From Candidatus Baldrarchaeum yapensis (lineage in GTDB: Archaea > Asgardarchaeota > Baldrarchaeia > Baldrarchaeales > Baldrarchaeaceae): 64,000 nt of DNA. Positions 45,085 through 53,412 of the stretch are shown here, piece by piece (the first letter of the stretch is position 1; every line of letters starts with the position of its first letter). A model generated the notes under the pieces. It had not been told where the DNA came from. It was given only the letters and a program-made list of their open reading frames with translations, and searched no databases. A program made the position numbers and the translations under genes. The stretch covers positions 1 through 64,000 of the forward strand of contig JAEOSH010000004.1 in assembly GCA_016840465.1 (NCBI GenBank), in the 5' to 3' direction.

Positions 45085-45950
45085 CTTCTTCCCGAGATGA
45101 CAACATTCGCTATCAGATCGGCAAGTTCCTCATCGGTGAGGGGCACGACGTCCTCGGGTATGGGCACACCCTTTTGCCTCAGCATCCTCACTATACGTAT
45201 CGGCTTGGGAGGATATAAGGATGCCATATGCAACAATTCTTCGTCCGAAAATATTCTCCTAGGCTCCCCCTCTGCAATTATTGATCCATTTTTCATCAAA
45301 TAAATCCTATCTGCAAGTATTGCGGCAACCTCTACATCATGCGTTGCGATTACAAGCGTTAGGCCGCCTCTTTCCTTTAAATCTTTCAGAATACCGAGAA
45401 TCGTCATCTTAGATTCGGGATCCAAGCCGGCAACGGGCTCATCAAGAACGAGTATTTCCGGCCTCATCGCGAGAACTCCTGCTATTGCTGCTCTCTTTTT
45501 CTGTCCACCACTCAGATGATGAGGGGGCTTGTGCCGCACCTCCTCCAAACCGGTCACCTTGAGTGCCCACTCTACCCTTCTCCTCACCTCTTCTATTGGA
45601 AGCTTCTGGCATAATGGTCCAAATGCAACATCCTGCTCAACCGTCGGTGCGAAAAGCTGATCATCTGGGTTCTGGAAAACCATTCCCACTATTTTCCTTA
45701 TCTTCGGGAGGTTCCTTTTGGTGACCGGGATCCCCTTTACGATCACGGAACCCTTGGTCGGGAGGAGGATTCCATTGAGATGCAGGAGGAGTGTAGTCTT
45801 CCCCGCACCGTTTGGACCGAGAATTGCAACGCATTCACCCTTTTTCACATAAAATTCGAGATTGCAAATTGCGCGAGTCCCATCGGGATAAACATGCTCT
45901 ATACAACATGCTTCGATAATATTATCGTTGGAGTTTTGGTCAGATGGCAA
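45081..45950 (-). CDS. cbiO: ECF-type cobalt/nickel transporter ATPase CbiO/NikO
   Basis: 289 residues. Walker A GPNGAGKTTLL, Q-loop VFQNPDDQLFAPTVEQDVAFGP, signature LSGGQKKRAAIAGVLA, Walker B ILVLDEPVAGLDP, H-loop VIATHD. Residues 1-215 are the ABC domain; the tail (ADLIANVVISGRR) is the usual EcfA/CbiO C-terminus. Energises metal uptake with CbiQ and CbiM. Overlaps cbiQ by 11 bases. Confidence 0.96.
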   Translation of the reverse strand: MPSDQNSNDNIIEACCIEHVYPDGTRAICNLEFYVKKGECVAILGPNGAGKTTLLLHLNGILLPTKGSVIVKGIPVTKRNLPKIRKIVGMVFQNPDDQLFAPTVEQDVAFGPLCQKLPIEEVRRRVEWALKVTGLEEVRHKPPHHLSGGQKKRAAIAGVLAMRPEILVLDEPVAGLDPESKMTILGILKDLKERGGLTLVIATHDVEVAAILADRIYLMKNGSIIAEGEPRRIFSDEELLHMASLYPPKPIRIVRMLRQKGVPIPEDVVPLTDEELADLIANVVISGRR

Positions 45951-46749
45951 GGATCTCCACCTCCGTTGTTATCCATAAAAGGAGAGAGAGCGAGGAGAGA
46001 GAGCTTACCAAAAATGCCATATCGGTGGCGGAAAATTTCTTATGGGGAGATAGAAGCCTTATTGTGCCATCAAAGCCACGTACCTCCATTGCTGTGTACA
46101 CCCTTTCCGCCCTTTCCATTGTTCTGATAAGAAATGCTCCCAAGATGTTCCCGAAGAGTTTGATATTCTCGAAAAACGTTCGTATCAGGCTCCCCCCACG
46201 TGCTCCCACGGCCTCCCTCATCCTTTTCATCTCATCTATAACCAGAAAGACGTACCTGAATGTGAGCAATAGCATGACGGAGAGAGTTCGTGGAAAGGCC
46301 TTCTGAACGTAATAGAGGAGTTCAAAGTGTGAGGTTGTCAGAACGACCATGAATATCGCAAGTGCAGCTGTTACCACTTTTAAAATTATGATTAGCCCCT
46401 GCATTACCCCCTCGATGCTGAGCGTAACCTTAAAGAGTAAGAGGTCGACAGAAAGTAGCGCCCTTCCCGGCACCGTGAATGGCAACATGATCGAAATTGA
46501 AAAACCGAAGAGGAATGGGACGGAAAGCCAGGAAATGAAATAACGTGGCGATGCGCGTGTCAGCAGGCAGAGGAAAAATGTCAAAAGGAGTAAGGCGACA
46601 AGAGTTTCAAGGTTATATGTTATTACAACGAGAACTGTGATTGCCAGCACGGTCACCAACTTCGCTATAGGGTGTATCCTGTGGAGAGGACTATCGCCAT
46701 TCTCCGCATACTCGTTTATGAGCCAGAAGTCCGGAAATAGCCCCATCAC
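45940..46749 (-). CDS. cbiQ: ECF-type cobalt/nickel transporter transmembrane T subunit CbiQ
   Basis: 269 residues, about six hydrophobic segments. PLHRIHPIAKLVTVLAITVLVV is the T-subunit N-terminus; the coupling helices near MREAVGARGG and TAMEVRGFDG carry the conserved A-R-G and A-x-x-x-R-G-F motifs that contact the CbiO ATPase. It links the ATPase with CbiM. The stop and start overlap both neighbours, so the operon is tightly coupled. Confidence 0.95.
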   Translation of the reverse strand: MMGLFPDFWLINEYAENGDSPLHRIHPIAKLVTVLAITVLVVITYNLETLVALLLLTFFLCLLTRASPRYFISWLSVPFLFGFSISIMLPFTVPGRALLSVDLLLFKVTLSIEGVMQGLIIILKVVTAALAIFMVVLTTSHFELLYYVQKAFPRTLSVMLLLTFRYVFLVIDEMKRMREAVGARGGSLIRTFFENIKLFGNILGAFLIRTMERAERVYTAMEVRGFDGTIRLLSPHKKFSATDMAFLVSSLSSLSLLLWITTEVEILAI

Positions 46750-47357
46750 TTCACCTCCACGAGTTCACTGCCCATTTGGGAGAGGTAGTGGAGGATGACC
46801 GCCGTTATTAGGGACTCCACCACCGCCGCACCCACAAAGGCAATTAGAAGGATCAGGTACGTGGCGGGTGATAGCGCTGCACCGAGCGCCAGCATTCCCA
46901 CCATTGCGAATGCGCTTATCACTAACGACACGAAGGTCGCCACGGCCCCGCGTACCAGCACTCTAGGGATTACTCGTCTCAATGAGGTGAATAGCCAGTA
47001 AGCAAGCATCGCCTCAAACACTCCCAGCAGTATTGTGTTTGCGCCCGCAACCATGACCCCGCCGTGGCCTATCATTATGCAGAAGAGGTTGACGACAAAG
47101 GCCGCGAGAAATCCGAGGTACGGGCCCGATAATATTCCGATAAGCGGCATGAAGTCCAGATGAATTCCCCATGCCACAGGTACATTTATTTGCATTACCC
47201 CGAACGCAAACGCTGCGAGGATTGCAGTCCTCACAATCCTTCTCGGATTCTCATTTCTAGTTTTAAAGAGAGAAACTCCTAGCATGAGTAGTGCGGCGCC
47301 CCACCAGATGAGGCACCAGGTCATGGGGAGCACTGCCTCACTGTGGATATGCGCCAT
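46746..47357 (-). CDS. cbiM: ECF-type cobalt/nickel transporter S component CbiM/NikM
   Basis: 203 residues from ATG 47357, MAHIHSEAVLPMTWCL. The N-terminal Met-X-His start is the metal site in this family (classically MHIPDG): after Met removal Ala1-His2 would coordinate Ni or Co. Conserved FCIMIGHGGVMVAGANTILLG follows at about 97-117. Seven hydrophobic segments. There is no cbiN gene, and none of the urease, hydrogenase or cobalamin genes that would reveal the metal. Two tandem operator sites lie 18-49 bp before the start. Confidence 0.93.
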   Translation of the reverse strand: MAHIHSEAVLPMTWCLIWWGAALLMLGVSLFKTRNENPRRIVRTAILAAFAFGVMQINVPVAWGIHLDFMPLIGILSGPYLGFLAAFVVNLFCIMIGHGGVMVAGANTILLGVFEAMLAYWLFTSLRRVIPRVLVRGAVATFVSLVISAFAMVGMLALGAALSPATYLILLIAFVGAAVVESLITAVILHYLSQMGSELVEVK

Positions 47358-47374
47358 AATGCTATCCCCCAAAT

Positions 47375-47406
47375 TTCGGTACTACCAAAATTCGGTACCA
47401 CCGAAA
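47375..47406 (-). promoter_or_regulatory. Tandem DtxR-like operators before cbiM
   Basis: Two adjacent half-palindromic sites: TTCGGTACTACCAAAA (47375-47390) and TTCGGTACCACCGAAA (47391-47406). Each fits TTxGGT-n3-ACCxAA, close to the TTAGGTTAGCCTAA consensus of DtxR/MntR/IdeR-type sites. In the minus direction a TATA-like TATTAAAT overlaps just upstream, so bound repressor would block initiation. The regulator is plausibly the fourth gene of the same operon (44614-45084). Confidence 0.7.
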
Positions 47407-47725
47407 TTTAATACTTTCGAAAACGAACGTCGCGAGAACCTCTCTGTCCCATTAATAAAGGGACATTAAACATAATTTTTGATGTACACTTTTTATCCGA
47501 CATAATAAGTGGTCGGTAGGTTTATTGTGTTAACAACGTCGTTTTCAACTCGACATAAATCTGAATTTTAGGCAGAAGAAACCGACGATTTGATGCAACT
47601 AAAGATATTGAACGTACGTTCGTACTTGAATTACCAAGTCCCGAATCAGGAGAAGGTATAGAAGTGCAAGGATTTTACCTGAAAGATGGGCTGACATTAA
47701 GGATTTTGCGATAAGGATTGGATAT
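47407..47725. other. Intergenic, no gene recognised
   Basis: Contains the cbiM promoter side and AT-rich sequence. I see no coding frame, RNA gene or clear hairpin between the operators and the 3-prime end of the coiled-coil nuclease gene. Confidence 0.5.
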
Positions 47726-48574
47726 CTATCTCATATAGGTTGCTATTAACTTTATTCCGATCTTCTCCGCATCTTTCTGAGCGCTGGGGTGCACCAAGAA
47801 TCCGAAGAGAAAGCCTAATACATCCTTTTCACGATACGCCCTTTTCACCTTATTTAAGGTCTCCGCAAACTTCTTTACCTCCCTCGAATAAATCCTAGAC
47901 TTGCATTCACCCACTATTATGACTTCCTTGCCCTCTCTTCGTCCTATCCCAAATAGATTCAATTGTACTTCCTCTCCATCGACAACAACGAACGCTGGCT
48001 GAAGGTCTTCAACGTATATCTTCATATGCCGCTCAAGCCACCCCGGAACCATTACCCTCGCAATGTCCTCCAACCCAAACCCTATCAGGTCGCTTAATCT
48101 GCCGACTTGCCTTGCTAACTCCTGGACCGCCTTCGCCAATTCTTGAACTTGCTCTTCAGTCCTCCTCTGCGCCTCTGCCAATCGGTTCAACTGCTCCTCG
48201 GTGCGCCTCTGCGCTTCCGCGAGTTGGTTAACGCGTTCCTCCGTCCTCCTCTGCGCCTCCGCGAGTTCGTCCACTCGCCTTGCGAGTTCGTTCAGCCGTT
48301 CCTCGGTGCGCCTCTGCGCCTCCGCGAGTTGGTTAACCTGCTCCTCGGTCCGCCTTTGCGCTTCTGCGAGATCGTTCACCCGCTTTGCGAGCTCATTCAG
48401 CCGCTCTTCTGTCTGCCTCTGCGCCTCCACTAAGACTTCTATTTTTTCGGATAGTATTCGCACATTTTTTGACAGTTTATCAAACTCTTCTCTCGTTACC
48501 TTGATGTCCTTAACCTTGTCCTCAATGACCTTTACGATGAACTCATAAAGCTCGGGGCTTATGCTCATGAGCAA
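47726..48574 (-). CDS. Coiled-coil PD-(D/E)XK-like nuclease protein (DUF3782-like)
   Basis: 282 residues. Residues about 35-160 are heptad-type repeats of the unit LAEAQRRTEERLNELA (six to seven copies), a long coiled coil. Residues about 165-282 resemble a restriction-endonuclease fold: LGFGLEDIARVMVPGWLERHMKI, LNLFGIGRREGKEVIIVGECKSRIYSREVKKF with the E-C-K catalytic pattern, and FLVHPSAQKDAEKIGIKLI. Such proteins are common in archaeal genomes, often near mobile loci; substrate unknown. Confidence 0.8.
   Translation of the reverse strand: MLMSISPELYEFIVKVIEDKVKDIKVTREEFDKLSKNVRILSEKIEVLVEAQRQTEERLNELAKRVNDLAEAQRRTEEQVNQLAEAQRRTEERLNELARRVDELAEAQRRTEERVNQLAEAQRRTEEQLNRLAEAQRRTEEQVQELAKAVQELARQVGRLSDLIGFGLEDIARVMVPGWLERHMKIYVEDLQPAFVVVDGEEVQLNLFGIGRREGKEVIIVGECKSRIYSREVKKFAETLNKVKRAYREKDVLGFLFGFLVHPSAQKDAEKIGIKLIATYMR
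48140..48430. repeat. Tandem coding repeats of the coiled coil
   Basis: The DNA itself repeats: units reading CTCCTCGGTGCGCCTCTGCGC and close variants recur about every 30-70 bases, encoding the EAQRRTEE heptads of the 47726-48574 protein. Slippage or recombination between units could change coiled-coil length. Confidence 0.75.
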
Positions 48575-48722
48575 CCACTCCGGTCACTCTAACTTCGAGG
48601 ATTCTCTATTTAACGTTTATAGTCTCGGGCATTTATCACTAGCAGTCAATGGGTAACATATCATGCAACACGTTACATTCCGTTACGAAATCGAAAGGTC
48701 TCTCATTTCACACAATTCTCTC

Positions 48723-49808
48723 TTACAAAAAGCCAGTATAAGCTTCCGTTATTGCAGAGCATGCCCCACATCTCACACATCCTGCCCTATTCTTCCGTGG
48801 GTCCACTCCGTAAGATTTCAGAGTTTCCGCAAGGACTCTGTACAATTTTATCATCCGCTCCGGTGTGGGTGGTGCTCGATTTTCGAAAGGCGTGCCAATA
48901 ATTGGGCGTAGCGGAACGAGATAAGGAATTACTCCCATTCTTGCCACCTCCTCTGCTCCCCGCAATATGCTCTCATCATTTTCTCCAATTCCCGCTATTA
49001 CAAATGTACTCACTTGGTACTCACCAAACAGGTCAATGCAAGTGCGCCACGCCTCAAAATACCTATCTATGTCTATTCGGGCCTTCCCTGGGCATACTTC
49101 CTTGAAAACCTTCCTATCGAAGGTCTCAACATGAATCCCGATGGTATCCGCGCCGGCATCGGCAAGTTCCTCGAGAAACTTGTCGTCATCGGGAGGCTCT
49201 AGCTGTACGTGTATCGGTATATCGTGATGAGACTTCACCTCTTGGACTATCTCCTTCAGTATCAATGCGCCCCGGTCCGGAGACCCCGTTGTCCCGATAG
49301 TCAGCGTTATGTGTTTACAAACCCCCTCTCTAACCGCAGCATCCACTACCTCTCTGAACTGTTTTGGCCTTTTGAGGAGGATCGTCCTGCCCGCCCTGTA
49401 CGACAACTCTATCCCGCAAAACTTACATGCTTTCCCATGCCTCCAGTAAACGCATGTCTGCAGAACCGTTGTCGCGAGACAATCGGTGCCATGTAATAGC
49501 GCAACTTTCCACATAGGTACGCCATCCGATGTCTTCATTTTGTAGAACTCCGGATAAGGCACCACCTTGGCTTCGGATATCTCCTCATTCCCTCTCCTTA
49601 TTATGATCTTGCCTCTATGCTCGACTAAGGTGAAGGGGGAACTTTCGACGAACTTCCCCCAGAAGGCGGCGTTCACGCACAGATTCCCGGGCAGCAAAAG
49701 GTACCTTCCTCCGGCAGGTCCCGCCCCTCCTTTTCTTCCTTTGTCGATTTCAACTTCTGGTTTCAGCCCTAAGCACAGGAGGTGCACCTTTAGTTCAGCT
49801 GGTTTCAA
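48723..49808 (-). CDS. Radical SAM protein, MSMEG_0568-like family
   Basis: 361 residues. GGAGPAGGRYLLLPGN near residue 27, the SAM cluster in CVYWRHGKACKFCGIE (C-x8-C-x2-C), then a TIM-barrel with LTIGTTGSPDRGALILKEI and GIHVETFDRKVFKEVCPGKA, and a second Cys set AGCVRCGACSA at the C-terminus. The pattern recalls the MSMEG_0568 radical SAM family of Nit1 (nitrilase) clusters. The GNAT gene upstream overlaps by 4 bases (49805-49808), as in such clusters, but no nitrilase is present here. Reaction unknown. Confidence 0.8.
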   Translation of the reverse strand: MKPAELKVHLLCLGLKPEVEIDKGRKGGAGPAGGRYLLLPGNLCVNAAFWGKFVESSPFTLVEHRGKIIIRRGNEEISEAKVVPYPEFYKMKTSDGVPMWKVALLHGTDCLATTVLQTCVYWRHGKACKFCGIELSYRAGRTILLKRPKQFREVVDAAVREGVCKHITLTIGTTGSPDRGALILKEIVQEVKSHHDIPIHVQLEPPDDDKFLEELADAGADTIGIHVETFDRKVFKEVCPGKARIDIDRYFEAWRTCIDLFGEYQVSTFVIAGIGENDESILRGAEEVARMGVIPYLVPLRPIIGTPFENRAPPTPERMIKLYRVLAETLKSYGVDPRKNRAGCVRCGACSAITEAYTGFL

Positions 49809-50308
49809 GACTCATCCTCCTCTGCTACAATCTTCTCATACAGATGAACGAGCATGCCAGGTATCTGCTCATACTCTTTTATCTTTTTAAAGCCGTACCT
49901 CGTCACCAGGCGGACGCTTGCCTCTTGGTGGGGAAGAATGTTCACATGAACCCTTCTGCATCCCATTTCCTTGGCGAATGTGATTATGTGGGCATAGAGG
50001 GTCCGGGATAGGCCTCTCCTCCTAAAGTCTGGGTGCACCGATAAATGCTCCCCTAAACAGATATCGTCATAGATCTTTGCCTTGTAGAGGGCCACCACCC
50101 TCCCCTCTTCCCTAATTCCGAAGTAGAAGTAGCCACTTCGCATTTCCTCCCTCACCTCATCAGCGCTGAGCGCTCGCCTTTTTCGCCATTCATCGGGATA
50201 ATCTTCGGCGTAAGGCCATACGGACTTAAGAAGGTCCTCTATCTCCTCGGCATCCTCTTCTTCTAAGAGTTCCACGACTCTATCTCCGATTTTCCATGTT
50301 TTTCTCAT
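49805..50308 (-). CDS. GNAT family N-acetyltransferase
   Basis: About 167 residues from ATG 50308 (MRKTWKIGDRVVELL); the frame is open to 50359. LGEHLSVHPDFRRRGLSRTLYAHIITFAKEMGC is the acetyl-CoA binding motif A (V-x-x-x-x-R-R-x-G), and NILPHQEASVRLVTRYGFKKIKEY is motif B. Translationally coupled to the radical SAM gene. Acetylated substrate unknown. Confidence 0.88.
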   Translation of the reverse strand: MRKTWKIGDRVVELLEEEDAEEIEDLLKSVWPYAEDYPDEWRKRRALSADEVREEMRSGYFYFGIREEGRVVALYKAKIYDDICLGEHLSVHPDFRRRGLSRTLYAHIITFAKEMGCRRVHVNILPHQEASVRLVTRYGFKKIKEYEQIPGMLVHLYEKIVAEEDES

Positions 50309-50447
50309 CAAAATACCCCCTATGGGCTGTCTAAATGCCATTCCGGGTGGGTGGTCCACACATCTTATTACGAAACAATTTATAGGTGTTACCTAATTTC
50401 TGAGAACGTGAGATGAGGCCGGGTTACAGGTGCTATATGTAGCGCAT

Positions 50448-51857
50448 TTAATACTTGCGTACTTCGATACCCGCCTTTCTGCATACTCTTACTACGTCTT
50501 CGGCATCGACCGGTTGCGTGAGAGATCGTTTGAACCGCTTTAATAGTTTTCTCAACTCGCTCGGGTACCTTATGAAAAAGCCGGGATCGAGGGGATAAAA
50601 TTTTCTGTTATTGCCCACTAGGTGCACGTCGCTGACGTCTGAGAGGAGCGATAACCACATATCGAGAGGGACAAGATCGGGAGTTGTATCCATCGTGGGA
50701 AACAGTGTCAAGAATATTTTAGAGACTAAATTTTTGATTCCCGGGTCAAGTCTTCTCAGGAACTCCTTAAGAAACGAAAAACAATTGTCAGAAACGTATG
50801 GAATCCACAGTGGAGCGGTACACGTCTTCAAATTAAAAGTTGGATTCGTGGCTGTAAAGCTATCAATGTATATCGTGATTGGATTGCTATTTGTGCAGTA
50901 ACTGCTCAGAAACGTATAGAAAACAAGGGAAGATAGATCAAAAGGATTCTTTGACCTCAGCACCAGCAAGTCGATTCCCTCCTCTATACAAAAATTCCTC
51001 GCTGATTCTATGAACTGCGGTGGTGACCCCCATTCGCTCTCTCTTCCGACTTCCTGTTGCATATCGGTGATGGACCAGCCGCTTTTATGCCTAGATTTTA
51101 ATCCTTCAAGCCAGCGATCCAGTCTATCCGACCCGTATATGTATTCGTCCGGGCCTATTCCGCCAAATCCTCCGATCTGCACAAATATGCGGTCATCAGT
51201 TTGATATCTGTACCACTGGAAAGTGCACTCCACAAGTATCACGGTTCCCTCCCGGTGAAGATGCCGCTTGATGAAATCTATGTATTGAATCGGTAATTGA
51301 AGTAGCTTCACGCGCACGGTATCGAGAAATCTCAGCATTGATCTGTCATGCACCGGGTCGTAGTGAATGACAACTTCCGCATTCGTTAACGTCCTACAAA
51401 GGTTAAGAGCCACCGAGGACGCGCTTTTTAGTACAGAGGGGAAATCTTCGGGCTTCCTTTTCTTGGCCTTCACCCTGAGAAGAAAACTGTGAGATAAAAA
51501 GGGAGCATGCAGCATTGCCGCGAGATGGGAGACAGCACCGGAGGGGGCTCCCATTACCACGTATTTAAATTTCTTTTCACGGGGAATGTTGTAAATCGAA
51601 GTTGCAAAAAGCGCGAAATCCTCCTCCGTCAGGAATCTAAGTGCGCTTCTGGGAACACTCATACGTTTAAGGTAATGGTCTACTGCTACACGTAGCAGTT
51701 TTCTGCTACGTGAAACTAATGGCAATAATAAGCGTTCCGGCAATGATACCTCTATGGGGTTTAAAATTTCCCCGCGTAGCGCTGCAGCACAGGCTCTCAT
51801 TGCCATTGACGAAGAATCTGTTATTGAAATCTTCATGATCTCCGCCCGGTCTTTCAT
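50448..51857 (-). CDS. Uncharacterised 469-aa protein coupled to a nucleoside phosphorylase
   Basis: KYVVMGAPSGAVSHLAAMLHAPFLSHSFLL (about 100-128), AEVVIHYDPVHDRSMLRFLDTVRVKLLQLP (about 166-195), FVQIGGFGGIGPDEYIYG (about 232-249) and SEWGSPPQFI form conserved-looking motifs; similar strings (GAP.GAV.HLA, H.DP.HDR.M, GG.GG..P.EY) occur to my memory in uncharacterised actinobacterial proteins. No transmembrane segment or classic catalytic motif that I recognise. Its ATG overlaps the phosphorylase stop (ATGA, 51854-51857). The alternative start is ATG 51836. Confidence 0.75.
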   Translation of the reverse strand: MKDRAEIMKISITDSSSMAMRACAAALRGEILNPIEVSLPERLLLPLVSRSRKLLRVAVDHYLKRMSVPRSALRFLTEEDFALFATSIYNIPREKKFKYVVMGAPSGAVSHLAAMLHAPFLSHSFLLRVKAKKRKPEDFPSVLKSASSVALNLCRTLTNAEVVIHYDPVHDRSMLRFLDTVRVKLLQLPIQYIDFIKRHLHREGTVILVECTFQWYRYQTDDRIFVQIGGFGGIGPDEYIYGSDRLDRWLEGLKSRHKSGWSITDMQQEVGRESEWGSPPQFIESARNFCIEEGIDLLVLRSKNPFDLSSLVFYTFLSSYCTNSNPITIYIDSFTATNPTFNLKTCTAPLWIPYVSDNCFSFLKEFLRRLDPGIKNLVSKIFLTLFPTMDTTPDLVPLDMWLSLLSDVSDVHLVGNNRKFYPLDPGFFIRYPSELRKLLKRFKRSLTQPVDAEDVVRVCRKAGIEVRKY

Positions 51858-52627
51858 CTCGTTATTTTATCCAGCAATATCCCTGCGGTTCTTATGGTGA
51901 TGTCGACTCCGACGTCTATCGATCGCAGGACAGTTTCATCCACGAAGAAGGGGGTCCATTTGTCTCCTGCAATGGAATCGCTTATATAGAGCAGGACTCC
52001 CGCCTCGACGCCTCTGAACTTTGAGACCGCGTATAAGGCCGCCGCCTCCATTTCACATGCGAGGACGCCCCACGATTTATACCTCTCAAGTACGTCTCTT
52101 CTCTCTCTGAATATTGCATCCGTGGTCCACACGGTTCCTTCCCGATAATCCGCATTGGAAACTCGGCAGGCTTCCTTGAGAGCCTCTATTACCATTGCGC
52201 TTGCGTCAACGAATCTAGAGGGAGGCAGATAGTGATACGAGGTTCCCTCATCTCTTATGGCCCTCGTTGCAATCACGAGGTCTCCGGGCTTCAGATCTTC
52301 TTGTATTGCGCCCGCACCTCCGAACACTATAAAATACCTTGCCCCCGCGGCTATTAGTAGCTCTAGGTTGTGAACTGCGGCAGGTGCGCCCCAATCGAAT
52401 TTCCTTATACTGATGATTTCCCCCTTCATGCTGAAGGTATAGAGCCTGTTGTCTATCCAGTTTTCCTCCCTGACGGCCCCGGTCTTCTCCACAAGTTTTT
52501 TAAGGATTCTGCTCTCAAAGCACCCTATACATACTCTCCCCACCCTCACTGCCGGCAATTTTCTCAGTTTTTTCCCATACTCGAGCATATCACTCGGCTC
52601 GATAGCGACCTCCTTTTTCCCCTCCAT
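51854..52627 (-). CDS. Purine/uridine phosphorylase family protein
   Basis: 257 residues. FIVFGGAGAIQEDLKPGDLVIATRAIRDEGTSYHYLPP (phosphate-binding and GxGD...RDEG motifs), TVWTTDAIFRE, and VLACEMEAAALYAVSKF (Glu-Met-Glu ribose/phosphate site) place it in the PNP_UDP_1 family. It phosphorolyses a nucleoside or a 5-prime-modified nucleoside. Followed by the unknown 469-aa gene with a 4-base overlap, suggesting a joint pathway in nucleoside salvage. Confidence 0.93.
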   Translation of the reverse strand: MEGKKEVAIEPSDMLEYGKKLRKLPAVRVGRVCIGCFESRILKKLVEKTGAVREENWIDNRLYTFSMKGEIISIRKFDWGAPAAVHNLELLIAAGARYFIVFGGAGAIQEDLKPGDLVIATRAIRDEGTSYHYLPPSRFVDASAMVIEALKEACRVSNADYREGTVWTTDAIFRERRDVLERYKSWGVLACEMEAAALYAVSKFRGVEAGVLLYISDSIAGDKWTPFFVDETVLRSIDVGVDITIRTAGILLDKITR

Positions 52628-52654
52628 GAATTCAACCTCGGCGGGTGCGCACTA

Positions 52655-53155
52655 TCACTTCAGCCTCATAGATGCTATTGCGACAAGTTCGGAAAGCAGC
52701 AACCAGATAATCATTACTAATGTCACAAACTTCCATAGGCTGATTCCAGTATACGGTATCTCTGTTACATTAAAGTACTCAAGCATGATCGGAACGACAA
52801 GTAGAATTGAAACCGGAGATAGGGCGTATGCCGCCGCAACAAACCCCTTACCTGCAGGTTTGCCAGAACTTCTCGCAACAGCCGAGCATATGATTCCGAA
52901 GACCAGCCACACCACCGAACAGACGGTAAATCCCCCTAAAAACGGTATTAGTACGTTTTTTGAGACAATTTCCCAGATTTTATACCGAATATAAGGACGC
53001 CAATACCCCATCGTGCACATGTAGTAGAAGTGATATCCCATAATGGTGCACATTGCAAAATACACCAGAACCCCGCGTCCATTCGCGCGTTCGTCTCTTA
53101 GAATGTCCCTATAGGCGCTAGGTCTAAGGACAAGTGACCTTAAGAAGGTCTTCAC
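52655..53155 (-). CDS. Yip1-like multi-pass membrane protein
   Basis: 166 residues from GTG 53155 (GGGGGTG upstream); the frame is open to 53302. FLRSLVLRPSAYRDI at the N-terminus followed by four to five hydrophobic segments (GVLVYFAMCTIMGYHFYYM, FLGGFTVCSVVWLVFGII, KGFVAAAYALSPVSILLVVPIML, LWKFVTLVMIIWLLLSELV) resembles the Yip1 domain layout of archaeal proteins. Function unknown. Confidence 0.65.
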   Translation of the reverse strand: MKTFLRSLVLRPSAYRDILRDERANGRGVLVYFAMCTIMGYHFYYMCTMGYWRPYIRYKIWEIVSKNVLIPFLGGFTVCSVVWLVFGIICSAVARSSGKPAGKGFVAAAYALSPVSILLVVPIMLEYFNVTEIPYTGISLWKFVTLVMIIWLLLSELVAIASMRLK

Positions 53156-53412
53156 ACAAGCACCCCCTTGATTAGTACACCAGCATCGAACTATAAAAAC
53201 ATCATGCAAGGCGCCCTCTCCACGACCAGAATTTGCATACACTTTTGGGACCCGTGTTGGCTTTTGATGCACCAATTCTGGAGAAAGGGGTGATGCTAGC
53301 ATTTCTTTCAGTTTGCTGGTAGAAAGTGAGCCGCGTGACCTCTTGAGGAAAAGTATTTAAAAGCGGACGGAATTTAAAAGTGTAAACCGAATTTTACAAT
53401 TATGCAAGGATA

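Noticed and set aside
48140-48430. Possible CRISPR array
   Set aside because: Repeats are in-frame heptad codons with no unique spacers of constant length and no cas genes.
48143-48548. Plus-strand frames across the coiled-coil repeats
   Set aside because: They are antisense to the repeat-rich minus-strand gene and consist of Leu/Arg/Ser shadow sequence.
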